DNA from: Mucilaginibacter aquariorum
GTDB lineage: Bacteria; Bacteroidota; Bacteroidia; Sphingobacteriales; Sphingobacteriaceae
NCBI RefSeq assembly: GCF_024498135.1
Contig: NZ_JANHOH010000001.1
Location: 1,054,001 to 1,118,000 of the forward strand
Direction of reading: 5' to 3'
Length of the DNA: 64,000 nucleotides
The notes beneath the pieces were generated by a model, which was not told where the DNA came from, ran no database searches, and saw only the letters and a list, made by a program, of their open reading frames with translations. Positions 54,210 to 63,574 of this stretch are shown here, one piece after another; the stretch's first letter is position 1, and each line of letters opens with the position of its first letter. The position numbers and the translations under genes were made by a program.

Positions 54210-54489
54210 TTATTCGTATATATGAAAGCAAATTTAATACGGAGCCTGTCAAGATAAAATTATTTATTTTTAAATGAATAAGCGGATAATTTCAAAACGA
54301 GATCCGCCCCGGTTACGAGCCAAACGGCTTTTTACCCGGTACCAGTTCTGTCCGCTTTTGTCTGGTAAGTGATTCTTCATACAAGCCGGATCAACGCGCC
54401 GGTGCGGCCGGTGCCTGCTATACGATTTATCCACAACCGTTGCGCATCAAAACAGCTTTAGTTATGTTTGAGGGCGAAATTTTGATCCT
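54210..54489. other. Divergent intergenic region
   Basis: 280 bases between the divergent DUF2264 and CHC2 genes. It holds the CHC2 promoter near its right end; the left half is AT-rich and should contain the DUF2264 promoter. GC rises sharply around 54300-54420. Confidence 0.35.
54440..54470 (+). promoter_or_regulatory. Promoter of the CHC2/DUF6965 pair
   Basis: TTG at 54440-54442, 20 bases, then TATGTTTG at 54463-54470, a full match to TAnnTTTG. The ATG follows at 54490, leaving a leader of about 13 bases. Confidence 0.6.
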
Positions 54490-54762
54490 ATGACCGAAAA
54501 GCTGAACCTGGCCGAGATTGTATCCAAACATGTGTTACTGCAGCAAAGCCGTAAAGCACTGAAGGGCAAATGCCCTTTTCACAAGGACGAAACAACTTCC
54601 TTACTCGTTATCCCGCACAGCAATATTTTCAAGTGTTTTGGCTGCGGCGTAGAAGGCGGCCCGGTCGAATTCCTGATGGGTATCAAAGGCAAAAGCCGCG
54701 CCGAGATCGTCGCCGAACTCGCGGTACAAAATTTCCCCGACCAGCAAAAGCGGTCCGCCTAG
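54490..54762 (+). CDS. CHC2 zinc-finger protein (primase zinc-domain only)
   Basis: 90 residues, equal to the zinc-binding domain of DnaG-type primases alone. Ligands are C28, H31, C49 and C52 (KCPFHKDETTS and FKCFGCGVEGG). The TOPRIM catalytic domain is missing, so it cannot make primers by itself. Stand-alone CHC2 proteins are common on mobile and phage-derived DNA, and an IS630-like transposase lies 470 bases away. It is transcribed with the DUF6965-type gene 29 bases later. Confidence 0.85.
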   Translation: MTEKLNLAEIVSKHVLLQQSRKALKGKCPFHKDETTSLLVIPHSNIFKCFGCGVEGGPVEFLMGIKGKSRAEIVAELAVQNFPDQQKRSA

Positions 54763-54791
54763 TTCTATCCGCATCTTTTTACCTTTGCCCA

Positions 54792-55013
54792 ATGACAGAC
54801 GAAGAACTCATCATCTATTTTGAAGATGCCAAATTACCGGAAACATTACGCCTGGACCGGGCGACGACACAATTTAACCTACAAGAGACGGTAAAAAGAA
54901 ATTTAGAAACGATGATGGCCGACCCCAGAGACCACCGGTGCCGTCACCGCCTGAAAAGAATCGTTGAGGCGATAGAACGCCCCTATGACGGCCCGGAAAT
55001 TCCCCGTTTTTAA
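54792..55013 (+). CDS. DUF6965-type small protein
   Basis: 73 residues from the ATG at 54792 (MTDEELIIYFEDAKLPETLR). It is acidic at the start and basic towards the end (DHRCRHRLKRIVEAIERP), with a helical look. The longer frame from 54570 is only overlap with the CHC2 gene. Proteins of this type occur beside CHC2 genes in related Bacteroidetes; the role is unknown. Confidence 0.65.
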   Translation: MTDEELIIYFEDAKLPETLRLDRATTQFNLQETVKRNLETMMADPRDHRCRHRLKRIVEAIERPYDGPEIPRF

Positions 55014-55231
55014 ATTGTAGTTAATCTTAACAAAGTTGAGATAACGCACCTATCAGTCATATTGAAGATTTTAAATTTTGTCCAATACAAATTAATAAGA
55101 TCAGCACGCCGATGTAATGGAATAAAAAAATTCAACACTTATATCAATAAGCTGGCCAATAATTTTGCTGGTCGACCGGGGCGAAAATTTCTATGTCAAC
55201 AAGATTGTAATTAGCCATTTATAATTTAAGG

Positions 55232-56782
55232 TCACCATTTACCCGGATCTTTACAAAGATTAGCCTTATCAAATACCGGCTTTACTCTTTCCTTCCCCCA
55301 TATTTTGTCGCCTGCCCTTTTAGGATTGTCCTTAAAATACTGATTTCGTTTATCAAAATATTGATCTATTGCATATTTACAATCTTCTAAGGAACCATAA
55401 TCGCTATTCCTGATAATTGACTTCGACATGCCGCTAAAAACTGACTCTATTACGTTTAGAAACTGTGCACATGACGGAAGGGGAGCAAGAACTATCAGAG
55501 GGGTTTCATTTATGCCGCGATAGGTGTCACTGTTTAATTCTTCAATATACGCTAAAAGAATTTTTGAAGCATGCCAGCTTGCAGCATCCCATGACAGGTA
55601 AAGCTTATTTTGATCTTTATATTGACTAATTAATAAGTCGATCAGTTTAATCATTTCGGCGGTGTCTTTCTTTAAAGAATAGAAATGCGTCACCTGATTT
55701 TTGGACAATTCAAGCGCAGCAGTCATCACGAACCATCCCTTACTTTGTTTAGCTTGTGGAAACGTTGGTCTAACTCCCGGCAATGCCAGAACTTTACCTC
55801 CTTTTGGTTTTACAGCGAAAGGACCGTACTCATCAATGGAAAAGAACTTCTCGTTTTCAGTTATATTCTCTAATATTGTCTGTATTGCCAGGAACTTCGC
55901 TTTGTACATCGGATCAGGGCTGGTAAGTACTTCACGTGCTCTTCTAAAAGTAATTCCCTGCTTAATCAGATATTTGGAGACTGACGCTTGAGACATCTCC
56001 ACACCATATTCCCGCGTGTATACTTCTGCCAGTTCGGTTGTCGTCCAGGAAACCCTTTGCAATCCATAGATTTTAGGACTTTGCTGTATTAAATGAATAA
56101 GATTGTCCGTTTTTTCCTTTACACTGTTTACAATCCTTTCATTCACTTTATAAAAGCGTTCAAAGCCCTGTATGCCCCGCGTCTGGTAAATATCTATCCA
56201 CCTAATTACTGTTTTAAAGCAACATTCGACTTTTTCCATGGTCTTTAACAAGGATTTCCGCGTATTTGCTGCCTCTAAAACAACCGCGATTTGCCAGTGC
56301 TGGCGGTCGTTAGACAAGCGCCACTTTTTCAGGATTTTTAAATCTTCCTCGCGAAATTGTTCGATCCGCTTAACCGATATCAGACTAATTTCGTTTTCTT
56401 TGCACCAAACGTAAAAATGATCTTTAAATGGGCTGTAAGAATAACCGTCAGGATATAACTTTTTATACTCCTGCCAAATTTGCACAGCTCGTAGTCGTGG
56501 GCCAGTTTGTTTTTGGATCAACTCAGGCAGTGCTTTACACAACTCCCGGTAGAGTTCTTTACGAGGTCTGCCGGGTACTACAACCGGCATGAAAAAGTTA
56601 AAATCAAGTAGCTTCTCAGGATATTGTTCCTTGATGGCTTTAAATTCCATCGCATGCTTTGTGACCGTTGTCCTTGACAACCCTAAATTAATAGCTGCTG
56701 CAACGCGGTTAAATTTTGGATTCGCTATAAATAACCGCCTTAGCTGATTAACGGTTACTTTAGGAAGATTGTGTCTGTACAT
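55232..56782 (-). mobile_element. IS630-like transposase (DDE type)
   Basis: 516 residues. Two N-terminal helix-turn-helix regions (about 8-50 and 85-180) precede a DDE_3 catalytic domain. The acidic residues appear as FFSIDEYGPFAVKP, LYLSWDAASWHAS and FLNVIESVFSGMSKSIIRNS, which give D, D and E of the IS630/Tc1 type. KGGKVLALPGVRPTFPQAKQ is typical of the family. I cannot find convincing terminal inverted repeats or a TA duplication by eye. It may be a complete insertion sequence or a domesticated gene. A relic of a related transposase is at 58543. Confidence 0.85.
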
Positions 56783-57210
56783 AGTGTTTGCTGTTCATCA
56801 CAGCAAGCATTCCTTGTTACGCTTTCCCTGGAACTATGGCTGTGTAAAGTCCTTTAATAACTCGCTTTTTACAATATTCTGTTCAGGCAGGTTATAAATG
56901 CGCTCATACTTGTTGATTAAATCGCAGGAACTAAAACTGTACTCTCCGTACAAAAGGTTTTATCTTCGTCGTTGAACCTTAATCTTTCTGCTATTTACCT
57001 TACCTTGTGGATAACCATATGTGAGCTTCACATCAATGTGTAAATTTACTAAATTATACTTCCGGTTCTCTGCATATACTTTGCGATTTGCTCTTCAGTT
57101 CGCTTAATCTCTTTGCCGGGCGGCTGTGGAAGCTAAACGTCCGCGGTCAGCTTTCTGTTACTCAATTCGTCCTGCGTATCCAGATATTATTTCCGCACCT
57201 GTATACAATC
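56783..57210. other. Gene-free stretch right of the IS630-like gene
   Basis: About 430 bases with no convincing frame. It should include the transposase promoter and perhaps the right end of the element; a TTG-TAnnTTTG pair and long inverted repeats were not seen. Confidence 0.3.
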
Positions 57211-57720
57211 TTACAAATTGAAAAACCATTTATTACCATCTATCTTTCCCCAATCGACAGTCTCATGGAACTTAAAATAATCATAAACTCTTATTGGTTC
57301 ATATAGAGACGGCTCTTTTTTTATTCCATGACAATCCAGCCAATTGATATATTCTTCATGCTTCGTGAAAATTTTTATAAAGTTGTCGCGAGGTATAAGT
57401 ATAAACCATCCTTCCCCGGCGTCCTGATAATTTATCAGGGTATTTACACCATAGGCTAAAATCACACGATCATTTAAAACCTTAATCCCTTTTACACCTG
57501 GTATCGTAAACAAAACACTGTCAGTAACGGAATGAATTAACCAATCATGGTCACCGGTGGCAGGAACTACCGCTTCATAAGGTTTTATAAGCGGGATCCG
57601 TGCCATATCATAGCTGCCTTTATCCGTATAAAACTCATCCAATGCTGACTTCTTGCCTCCAGCCCCACCTTCACAGGAAGCGAGATAAAAGCATATAATT
57701 AAAAATACGACCTGCTTCAT
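57211..57720 (-). CDS. Hypothetical lipoprotein, 169 residues
   Basis: Signal peptide with lipobox LASC (QVVFLIICFYLASCEGGAGG). The mature part is beta-rich (DSVLFTIPGVKGIKVLND, EGWFILIPRDNFIKIF) and ends in GKIDGNKWFFNL. No family recognised. It lies alone between the transposase and a plus-strand membrane-anchored gene, an area of accessory DNA. Confidence 0.6.
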   Translation of the reverse strand: MKQVVFLIICFYLASCEGGAGGKKSALDEFYTDKGSYDMARIPLIKPYEAVVPATGDHDWLIHSVTDSVLFTIPGVKGIKVLNDRVILAYGVNTLINYQDAGEGWFILIPRDNFIKIFTKHEEYINWLDCHGIKKEPSLYEPIRVYDYFKFHETVDWGKIDGNKWFFNL

Positions 57721-57869
57721 ATTCTAATGTCCGGTATGAATAAACATAAATAAATAATATTTACCAAAGAAAAAACAGGTGGTAAATATCCCAGCCATAA
57801 AAGATGGCTTACCAATCGCTAAGCCGGTATAAATTACTAATTAAATTAGCAAATAGTGATCGTTTTTTA

Positions 57870-57877
57870 TATTTTTG
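57870..57877 (+). promoter_or_regulatory. -7 promoter element before the membrane-anchored gene
   Basis: TATTTTTG agrees with TAnnTTTG and lies 34 bases before the ATG at 57911. The -33 box is weak (TTAG near 57846). Confidence 0.35.
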
Positions 57878-57910
57878 GGTTTAGGTCGAGTAACATAAAC
57901 CGTAAAAATG

Positions 57911-58510
57911 ATGGCAGATAATAGTATATTGATACAGGTAAGCGCCTTTTCCGGTTTGATCGGGGCCTTGCTGACGCAGTGTTTAACCGGCCTGTTCGCT
58001 TATATTGGCGATAAAAGAAAGTCGGACACGGCGCTTAAAAATACCTACAGGAACAAACAGGTTGATATCGCCGAGAACTTTTACTTTGTCACCGGTGAGA
58101 AGATGGCCGTCGTAAAAAAGAACATCGGTTACTGGAAAAACTATAATAATGCCAGGGGTGAAAAAAGTTTAGATTTTTTGAATAAAGAAATGAATAAACT
58201 GAATTCTTACATGGATAAACTGGATGCAGAGAACTGGAAATACAACCTCATCAGTCTGTACTTTGATGTTTCATTAGCTAATGATCCGGTGATCGAATCC
58301 AATCTCAGATCAAAGGAAATGTATATGAAGGTTTTAGATTTAACTGATGGAATCAGGCACGCGCTGGATGAGGAAAAAGGCGACCTGTATGAGCTGTATA
58401 ACAAAGCTATTAATGAAATGTGCGCTCACTATGAAGCACTTTATCATAGGATGGCAGGCGATCTGGGGATAGTAAAAAGGGGGCTGACAAAAGAGTTCGG
58501 TATAAAGTAA
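57911..58510 (+). CDS. Hypothetical protein with N-terminal membrane anchor
   Basis: 199 residues from the ATG at 57911 (another ATG one codon upstream is possible). One hydrophobic segment (VSAFSGLIGALLTQCLTGLF, about 8-30) is followed by KRKS and a long, charged, helical domain with coiled-coil character (DFLNKEMNKLNSYMDKLDAE). No motif known to me. The topology suggests an anchor with a cytoplasmic helical body. It is a single gene next to transposase remains. Confidence 0.55.
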   Translation: MADNSILIQVSAFSGLIGALLTQCLTGLFAYIGDKRKSDTALKNTYRNKQVDIAENFYFVTGEKMAVVKKNIGYWKNYNNARGEKSLDFLNKEMNKLNSYMDKLDAENWKYNLISLYFDVSLANDPVIESNLRSKEMYMKVLDLTDGIRHALDEEKGDLYELYNKAINEMCAHYEALYHRMAGDLGIVKRGLTKEFGIK

Positions 58511-58542
58511 TATAGCGCACCCGCAATTGTTTAATTAATTAA

Positions 58543-58620
58543 GTATCTTCCCAGTTCCTTAATATGATCGAATCCGTATTTGCAGGATTGGCAAAATCGG
58601 TTTTACGTAACAGCGATTGA
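58543..58620 (+). pseudogene. IS630-like transposase relic
   Basis: The plus-strand frame reads SSQFLNMIESVFAGLAKSVL followed by RNSD and a stop. This aligns with QFLNVIESVFSGMSKSIIRN of the intact transposase at 55232-56782, the segment carrying the catalytic Glu. Only about 26 codons remain. Confidence 0.75.
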
Positions 58621-58741
58621 CATGGGGCAGGAAATCGTAAAGCCTGCGTTTTATGAAGCCCATGACTGCAAAGATCCCAACGTCGCTGGTGACAGCGGTT
58701 GTAACATTATCTGTCGCTTTCCATCTAATACAGAAAGAACA

Positions 58742-58918
58742 ATGACTATTCTCAAATCGGATTATTTCTCCAGTCACGAGCGGCTAACGCGTTTCATCAA
58801 TGAGAACAATATCAAACGGGAAGATATTCTGGTGATTACCCAGGCGCCGGGCGCGTTTACGATATTCTTTTACGGAGATCCGGCCATTGCAGAGATCACT
58901 CATGGCCTGTTTTCTTAG
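58742..58918 (+). CDS. Small hypothetical protein, 58 residues
   Basis: An ATG at 58742 opens MTILKSDYFSSHERLTRFIN onward, with a middle EDILVITQAPGAFTIFFYGD and an end in ITHGLFS. The frame is open further upstream to 58580, but that part overlaps the transposase relic in another frame and probably is not coding. Secondary-structure look is alpha-beta. No family recognised. Confidence 0.42.
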   Translation: MTILKSDYFSSHERLTRFINENNIKREDILVITQAPGAFTIFFYGDPAIAEITHGLFS

Positions 58919-59098
58919 AACGTATACCAGGGTCAAACGGTAACACCGCGTGTATTTCCTAAGAAAATATATAATGAATATTTAATTATTAGCGATTCAA
59001 TACAATTGTTGCTGACACATGAGCCTACCATAAGCTTCGATTACGGCGTGTTTTCCCTCAGATTTATAAATCCGGCCCGAAGCCTTACCTGTTTTAAT

Positions 59099-59124
59099 TT
59101 ATTATTGCATTTTTGCAATAATAA
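59099..59124 (+). promoter_or_regulatory. Hairpin overlapping the acyltransferase start codon
   Basis: TTATTATTGCA and TGCAATAATAA form a perfect 11-bp stem with a TTTT loop. The last base of the right arm is the A of the ATG at 59124. In DNA it could be an operator; in RNA it would hide the start codon. Confidence 0.5.
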
Positions 59125-60104
59125 TGACGTTAACACAACCTAAACATCTGGCGGGTATAACAACTTTAAGGGCTATAGCGGCCCTTTGGGTTTGTTTAAT
59201 ACACCTGGGGATGGTTACCGGTTTCCATACAGAGGGGGCTTTACAAACCATAGTTAATGAAGGGCAGTCGGGTGTAGCTGTATTTTTTGTTATTTCAGGT
59301 TTTATATTGCCCTATTCTTTGTATAAAAGAGGCTATTTAATAACGGATTTCGGTCGATTTTTATTAGGGCGGATTGTCCGGATAGACCCTCCTTACTGGG
59401 CGAGCATTGTGATCGTCTTCTTAATCGGGCTGCAGCCTGTTTCTGCATTAACCATCAAATCTTTATTATTACATGTCACTTATTTAGTGCCCTTTATTAA
59501 AGGCGCTGATTGGTTTAGTAATATCTATTGGACACTTTCGATAGAATTTCAGTTTTATATAATAATCGGGTTGGTATACCCTTTCTTAATGCGGTTAAAG
59601 GCTGTTTATGCCTTGGCTGCAGTTGTCATACCATCGATTATTTGTATAATGTTAAAAGCCGATTTCAGAGGGGTGATTGTTACCAACCTGTATGACTTTA
59701 CCATCGGATTTATCGTATTCTTAGGCTTTATGAAGAAAATAAATGCCAGGCTTCTAATTGCCGCACTGGCTTTATTTTCGGCGTATGTAATGTACGCTGT
59801 TTCGATCAAGTCAGGGATGGTACCATTGATAACCTCTTTAGCTATCGTTTTTTACAGGGATAAACTATCGTTTAAACCAATATTGTTTATTGGGGAAATT
59901 TCTTATTCCTTGTACCTGATACATATACCGGCATCGGTTTTAATTGTGCAAATACTACAGAATTACACAACCAATAAAGGTTATTTATTTGTCATAAGCC
60001 TGGTCTTCAGTTTACTGTCAGCATGCGCCTTTTACCTGCTTGTCGAAAAGCATTCAGTCGAATACAGCAAAGTATTCAAATCGAAAAGAAAGCCGGCCAG
60101 TTAA
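59124..60104 (+). CDS. Acyltransferase family 3 membrane protein
   Basis: 326 residues with about ten membrane segments. The start TTLRAIAALWVCLIHLGMVT carries the Arg and His (in CLIHLG) that mark the AT3 family, and VAVFFVISGFILPYSLYKR follows. The C-terminal part (LFIGEISYSLYLIHIPASVL) is the usual final motif. It transfers an acyl group, often acetyl, to a sugar, and is commonly used to decorate exopolysaccharide. It lies 400 bases before the Wzc-type gene and may act on the same polymer. A hairpin covers its start codon. Confidence 0.88.
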   Translation: MTLTQPKHLAGITTLRAIAALWVCLIHLGMVTGFHTEGALQTIVNEGQSGVAVFFVISGFILPYSLYKRGYLITDFGRFLLGRIVRIDPPYWASIVIVFLIGLQPVSALTIKSLLLHVTYLVPFIKGADWFSNIYWTLSIEFQFYIIIGLVYPFLMRLKAVYALAAVVIPSIICIMLKADFRGVIVTNLYDFTIGFIVFLGFMKKINARLLIAALALFSAYVMYAVSIKSGMVPLITSLAIVFYRDKLSFKPILFIGEISYSLYLIHIPASVLIVQILQNYTTNKGYLFVISLVFSLLSACAFYLLVEKHSVEYSKVFKSKRKPAS

Positions 60105-60290
60105 CCCAGGTGAATAAAAACCGCTAAAAGAGGGATAAATCAAAAACCACGGTATGACTGCCTTACTTATGTAATTTTAAGCAAATCGTTACTGCTCCTA
60201 AGCTGCTCGGTCGCATCTCCAAATTATCATACCGGCCATAACTCAAAAATCAAGTGATTTTTAGTAGCTTTAAGCGCTAATTAAATTGAA

Positions 60291-60489
60291 ATGGCGAAAA
60301 AGTCACCCCGGGCTATGATCGACGAAATATTACTTTTAAATTCAATAAAAACCGTCGCAACCCTGAGTGTATTGAACAAAGCGATAGCAAAGATACAGGC
60401 CATGGTTTTTGAACGAGCTGAAAGTATATAACAAGATCATGACGGCGATAACACAAACAGAGACGGAAATGACTTTTTACGAAAGTTAA
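60291..60489 (+). pseudogene. Small helical protein gene, apparently frameshifted
   Basis: An ATG at 60291 opens a 46-codon frame, MAKKSPRAMIDEILLLNSIK onward, ending at TAA 60429-60431. A second frame, joined by a one-base shift near 60403, continues as FLNELKVYNKIMTAITQTET and ends at TAA 60487-60489. Joined, this gives a helical protein of about 65 residues. No family recognised. It lies 38 bases before the Wzc gene. Confidence 0.35.
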
Positions 60490-60526
60490 ACCGTAGCGCT
60501 GATCATTTTACCCTTAGCAGGCAGTA

Positions 60527-62950
60527 ATGGAAGAAACCGAAAAGAGCATAAAAAAATTGCCGAACCAGGAAATTGACTATTTTAAAATAGGTAAAATATT
60601 ATTAAGCCGCTGGTACTGGATAGCAGGTTCCCTTTTTATATTCATACTGTGGTCATATGTTTATTTGTGGTACACACCTAAAACATTTGCAACATCCGGC
60701 ACCATGAAGCTGGAAGAGAAGAAGTCGGAAATAGCAGACCTGGTAAATGTGATGAGCACTTCTGACAGGGGGCCTTCAAAAATACAAAGCGAAACATCGG
60801 TAATACAAAGCCCCACGGTTATTTTAAGTGCCATTAAAGACCTTGATTACGACATTAGTTTTTATATAGAAGGCCGTGTACGCACAAGTGAGATCTACCC
60901 CCAAAAGCCGCTTGATATACAAACCATACAATTTGACAGTTTAAATTTTTACCGGGATATCATAACTTTTAAAGCCCTTAATAAAAACAGCTTTAACCTT
61001 TCCTATAAAGCAGGCGCTAAAGAGGTTTCCAAATCCTATAAATACAATACCCCAATTACCATCGGGCCTACTACATTTAGCATAAAACCTCCCGGTTATA
61101 TAGGCAACAACACCTTATATCTTTTTAAATTTAATATCCCCGAAGATTTTATTGGCCGGGTAAGAGGCGGTTTACGTACCAGTGAGATGGTAAAAAACTC
61201 CAACATACTTTTATTGCAACAAACCGATGCAAACCCACAGTTTGCTGCCGATGTGCTTAACGCGATAATGAAGGAGTATTTAATATACGACCGCAACCGC
61301 AAAACACAATCAGCTACGCAAATGATCAATTTTATTGATGATCAGTTAAAGTATCTGTCAGGTGCGGTAAAGGGTTCTGAAAAATCCATCCTGGAGTTTA
61401 AGCAGAAAAATAAATTAATGGAAGTTAGTTCTTCTGCCGAAACAGCTTTATCAAAGGCAAAGGATATAGAATCGCAGCAAGCTATATTAAAACTACAGCT
61501 GATAGCTATTGAGCAGTTAAGGGATCAGATAGATAAAGAAAAAAACAACGTAAACCTTAATTTTAACGCCGGTAGTGGAATTGACCCTGCGCTAACTACA
61601 TTAATAGAAAGGCTTGATAATTTACTTAACCAGCGTTATGAGTTATTAAAAACGTATAACTACAATTCGCAGCCCATACAGGATATTAACCGCTCTATTT
61701 TACAGCTAAAAGGCAATGCCTTAAACAGCATTAATACCACCTATACAACTGTAAAACGAAACCTTGATTATTTAACCTCGCAACTGGCGGTGGTTAATAA
61801 ACAAATATCTATTTTCCCGGTTGCCGAGCGTGATCTTATCGCCCTAAACCGGCCTTATGAGGTAAATGAAAAAGTGTTATCGTTTTTATCAGAGAAAAAA
61901 CTTTCGGCCCAGATAAGCCGTGCGGGCATACTGCCCGGCGCGACAATTGTTGAGCAGGCCCAGGCCAACCTCTCCCCCATATCACCGGATGAGCATGGCA
62001 TTCGCCGCTCGGCAATGATCTTTGGTGTCCTTACCGGCATCGGCCTGATCATTTTGATACGACTGCTCAATCCCTATATATATGATAAAGAGACCGTTGA
62101 GAGTCTTACCACTGTCCCTATATTAGGGGTTATCAGAAAGTTCCCGGAAAAAATAGATGAAGACAATTCTCAGATACTGGCGATAAGTAAACCAAAAACC
62201 ATGTTTGCGGAATCGGTGAGGTCCGTACGTACCAATTTAAATTTTCTTGCGTCAGAAAAGACCAGTAAAGTCATCTGCATAACATCCGAAATAGCCGGCG
62301 AAGGAAAATCATTTGTGGCTGTTAACCTGTCCAGTACCTTATCGTTAATAGATAAAAAAGTAATACTGATAGGTGGCGACCTGCGCCGCTCCAAACTTCA
62401 TAAAACGTTTAAGAAAGCAAATGACACCGGCTTAAGCACCTACCTTTCCCGTCAATCCGCATTAGAAGACATCTTATTAAAAACTGAACAGGGAAACCTG
62501 GATCTCATTACTTCGGGGCCCGTTCCCCCGAACCCGTCAGAGCTTTTGCATAGCGAACGAATGACCGAACTCATAAAAGAACTGAGAACAAGGTATGATG
62601 TAATCATGATCGATACTGCGCCAATTGGGTTGGTATCAGATGCTATACCCCTTATACGGGTGAGCGATATCAACATATTTGTGATACGATCCGGAAAATC
62701 TAAATATTATGCGGCGACCATACCGCAGCGGATAGCCCAGGAATATCATCTGGATAATACGGTTATCGTACTAAATGCCTTTGCCGAAGACCTTTTGCAT
62801 TCCAGGTATTATACAACCCGGTTTACCGGCGAAAGCTATGGGACACGGTATTATTATTATTCAGATTACAGCGGCTATGAAAGCTCCGGCTATTATGTGG
62901 ACAATGACAAAAAGAAGTGGTGGGATTTTAGACGATGGTTCAAAAATTAA
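60527..62950 (+). CDS. Wzc-type tyrosine autokinase for polysaccharide export
   Basis: 807 residues. Wzz-like chain-length domain with a first membrane segment at about 31-50 (WYWIAGSLFIFILWSYVYLW), a long periplasmic coiled region (about 250-440) and a second segment at about 510-528. The cytoplasmic BY-kinase has Walker A AGEGKS (K594), Walker A' LIGGDLRRSKLH, Walker B VIMIDTAP, and a C-terminal Tyr cluster (YYYYSDYSGYESSGYYV) for autophosphorylation. It controls polymer length and export through an outer-membrane Wza-like channel, not in this window. UpxY and asparagine synthase follow. Confidence 0.92.
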   Translation: MEETEKSIKKLPNQEIDYFKIGKILLSRWYWIAGSLFIFILWSYVYLWYTPKTFATSGTMKLEEKKSEIADLVNVMSTSDRGPSKIQSETSVIQSPTVILSAIKDLDYDISFYIEGRVRTSEIYPQKPLDIQTIQFDSLNFYRDIITFKALNKNSFNLSYKAGAKEVSKSYKYNTPITIGPTTFSIKPPGYIGNNTLYLFKFNIPEDFIGRVRGGLRTSEMVKNSNILLLQQTDANPQFAADVLNAIMKEYLIYDRNRKTQSATQMINFIDDQLKYLSGAVKGSEKSILEFKQKNKLMEVSSSAETALSKAKDIESQQAILKLQLIAIEQLRDQIDKEKNNVNLNFNAGSGIDPALTTLIERLDNLLNQRYELLKTYNYNSQPIQDINRSILQLKGNALNSINTTYTTVKRNLDYLTSQLAVVNKQISIFPVAERDLIALNRPYEVNEKVLSFLSEKKLSAQISRAGILPGATIVEQAQANLSPISPDEHGIRRSAMIFGVLTGIGLIILIRLLNPYIYDKETVESLTTVPILGVIRKFPEKIDEDNSQILAISKPKTMFAESVRSVRTNLNFLASEKTSKVICITSEIAGEGKSFVAVNLSSTLSLIDKKVILIGGDLRRSKLHKTFKKANDTGLSTYLSRQSALEDILLKTEQGNLDLITSGPVPPNPSELLHSERMTELIKELRTRYDVIMIDTAPIGLVSDAIPLIRVSDINIFVIRSGKSKYYAATIPQRIAQEYHLDNTVIVLNAFAEDLLHSRYYTTRFTGESYGTRYYYYSDYSGYESSGYYVDNDKKKWWDFRRWFKN

Positions 62951-62961
62951 GTTTTTAGCGT

Positions 62962-63477
62962 ATGGACTTAAAAGTAAGCGATAGTAATCTGAAGTGGTAC
63001 CCTGTTTACACCCAACCACGTGCAGAAAAAAAGGCATACAGCGCTTTAATAAGTAAGGGTATTGAGGCCTACCTGCCCCTCCACCGCCGTTTAAAGCAAT
63101 GGAGCGACCGAAAAAAATGGGTGGAAGAGCCGCTTATCAGCTCCTATCTGTTTGTGCGTATTGCAGATCATGCCCAAACAGAGGTATTAATGACCAAAGG
63201 GATCGCCCGCTTTATATATTTTTCGGGCAAGATCACCGCAATGCCCGACAGGCAGATAAATGAACTTAAATTATTAATGGCAAGCGCTTTGGATATGGAA
63301 GTAACCGAAGAAGATTTACAGCCGGGAGAAAAAATAAAAATCAAAGCAGGCCCTTTAAAAGGTATTACCGGCGAAATAATAGCTTATCGTTCGCAAAAAC
63401 AGCTATTGTTACGATTAGAAAACCTTGGCTGCTCAATCATCGTAAACGTTGCAGCATCATTAATTAACAGGCTTTAA
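62962..63477 (+). CDS. UpxY-family transcription antiterminator (NusG-like)
   Basis: 171 residues. NusG N-terminal domain at about 8-105 (KWYPVYTQPRAEKKAYSALI, EPLISSYLFVRI) and a KOW-type C-terminal domain (AGPLKGITGEIIAYRS). UpxY proteins in Bacteroidetes bind the leader of capsule or exopolysaccharide operons and keep RNA polymerase going through long transcripts. The gene lies 11 bases after the Wzc gene, at the head of the cluster, which suits that job. The usual leader site would be in or before this region but I could not define it. Confidence 0.88.
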   Translation: MDLKVSDSNLKWYPVYTQPRAEKKAYSALISKGIEAYLPLHRRLKQWSDRKKWVEEPLISSYLFVRIADHAQTEVLMTKGIARFIYFSGKITAMPDRQINELKLLMASALDMEVTEEDLQPGEKIKIKAGPLKGITGEIIAYRSQKQLLLRLENLGCSIIVNVAASLINRL

Positions 63478-63574
63478 ATAACATAAATCAATATGTTATT
63501 TAAAATATTGATAATAAATAAGTTACATAATTAAACTGTGACTTACGGGGCGAAGCTATATACTATAGGATACA

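Noticed and set aside
55014..57210. Terminal inverted repeats of the IS630-like element
   Set aside because: Compared the two flanks by eye on both strands; no matching ends longer than chance, so the element boundaries are left undefined.
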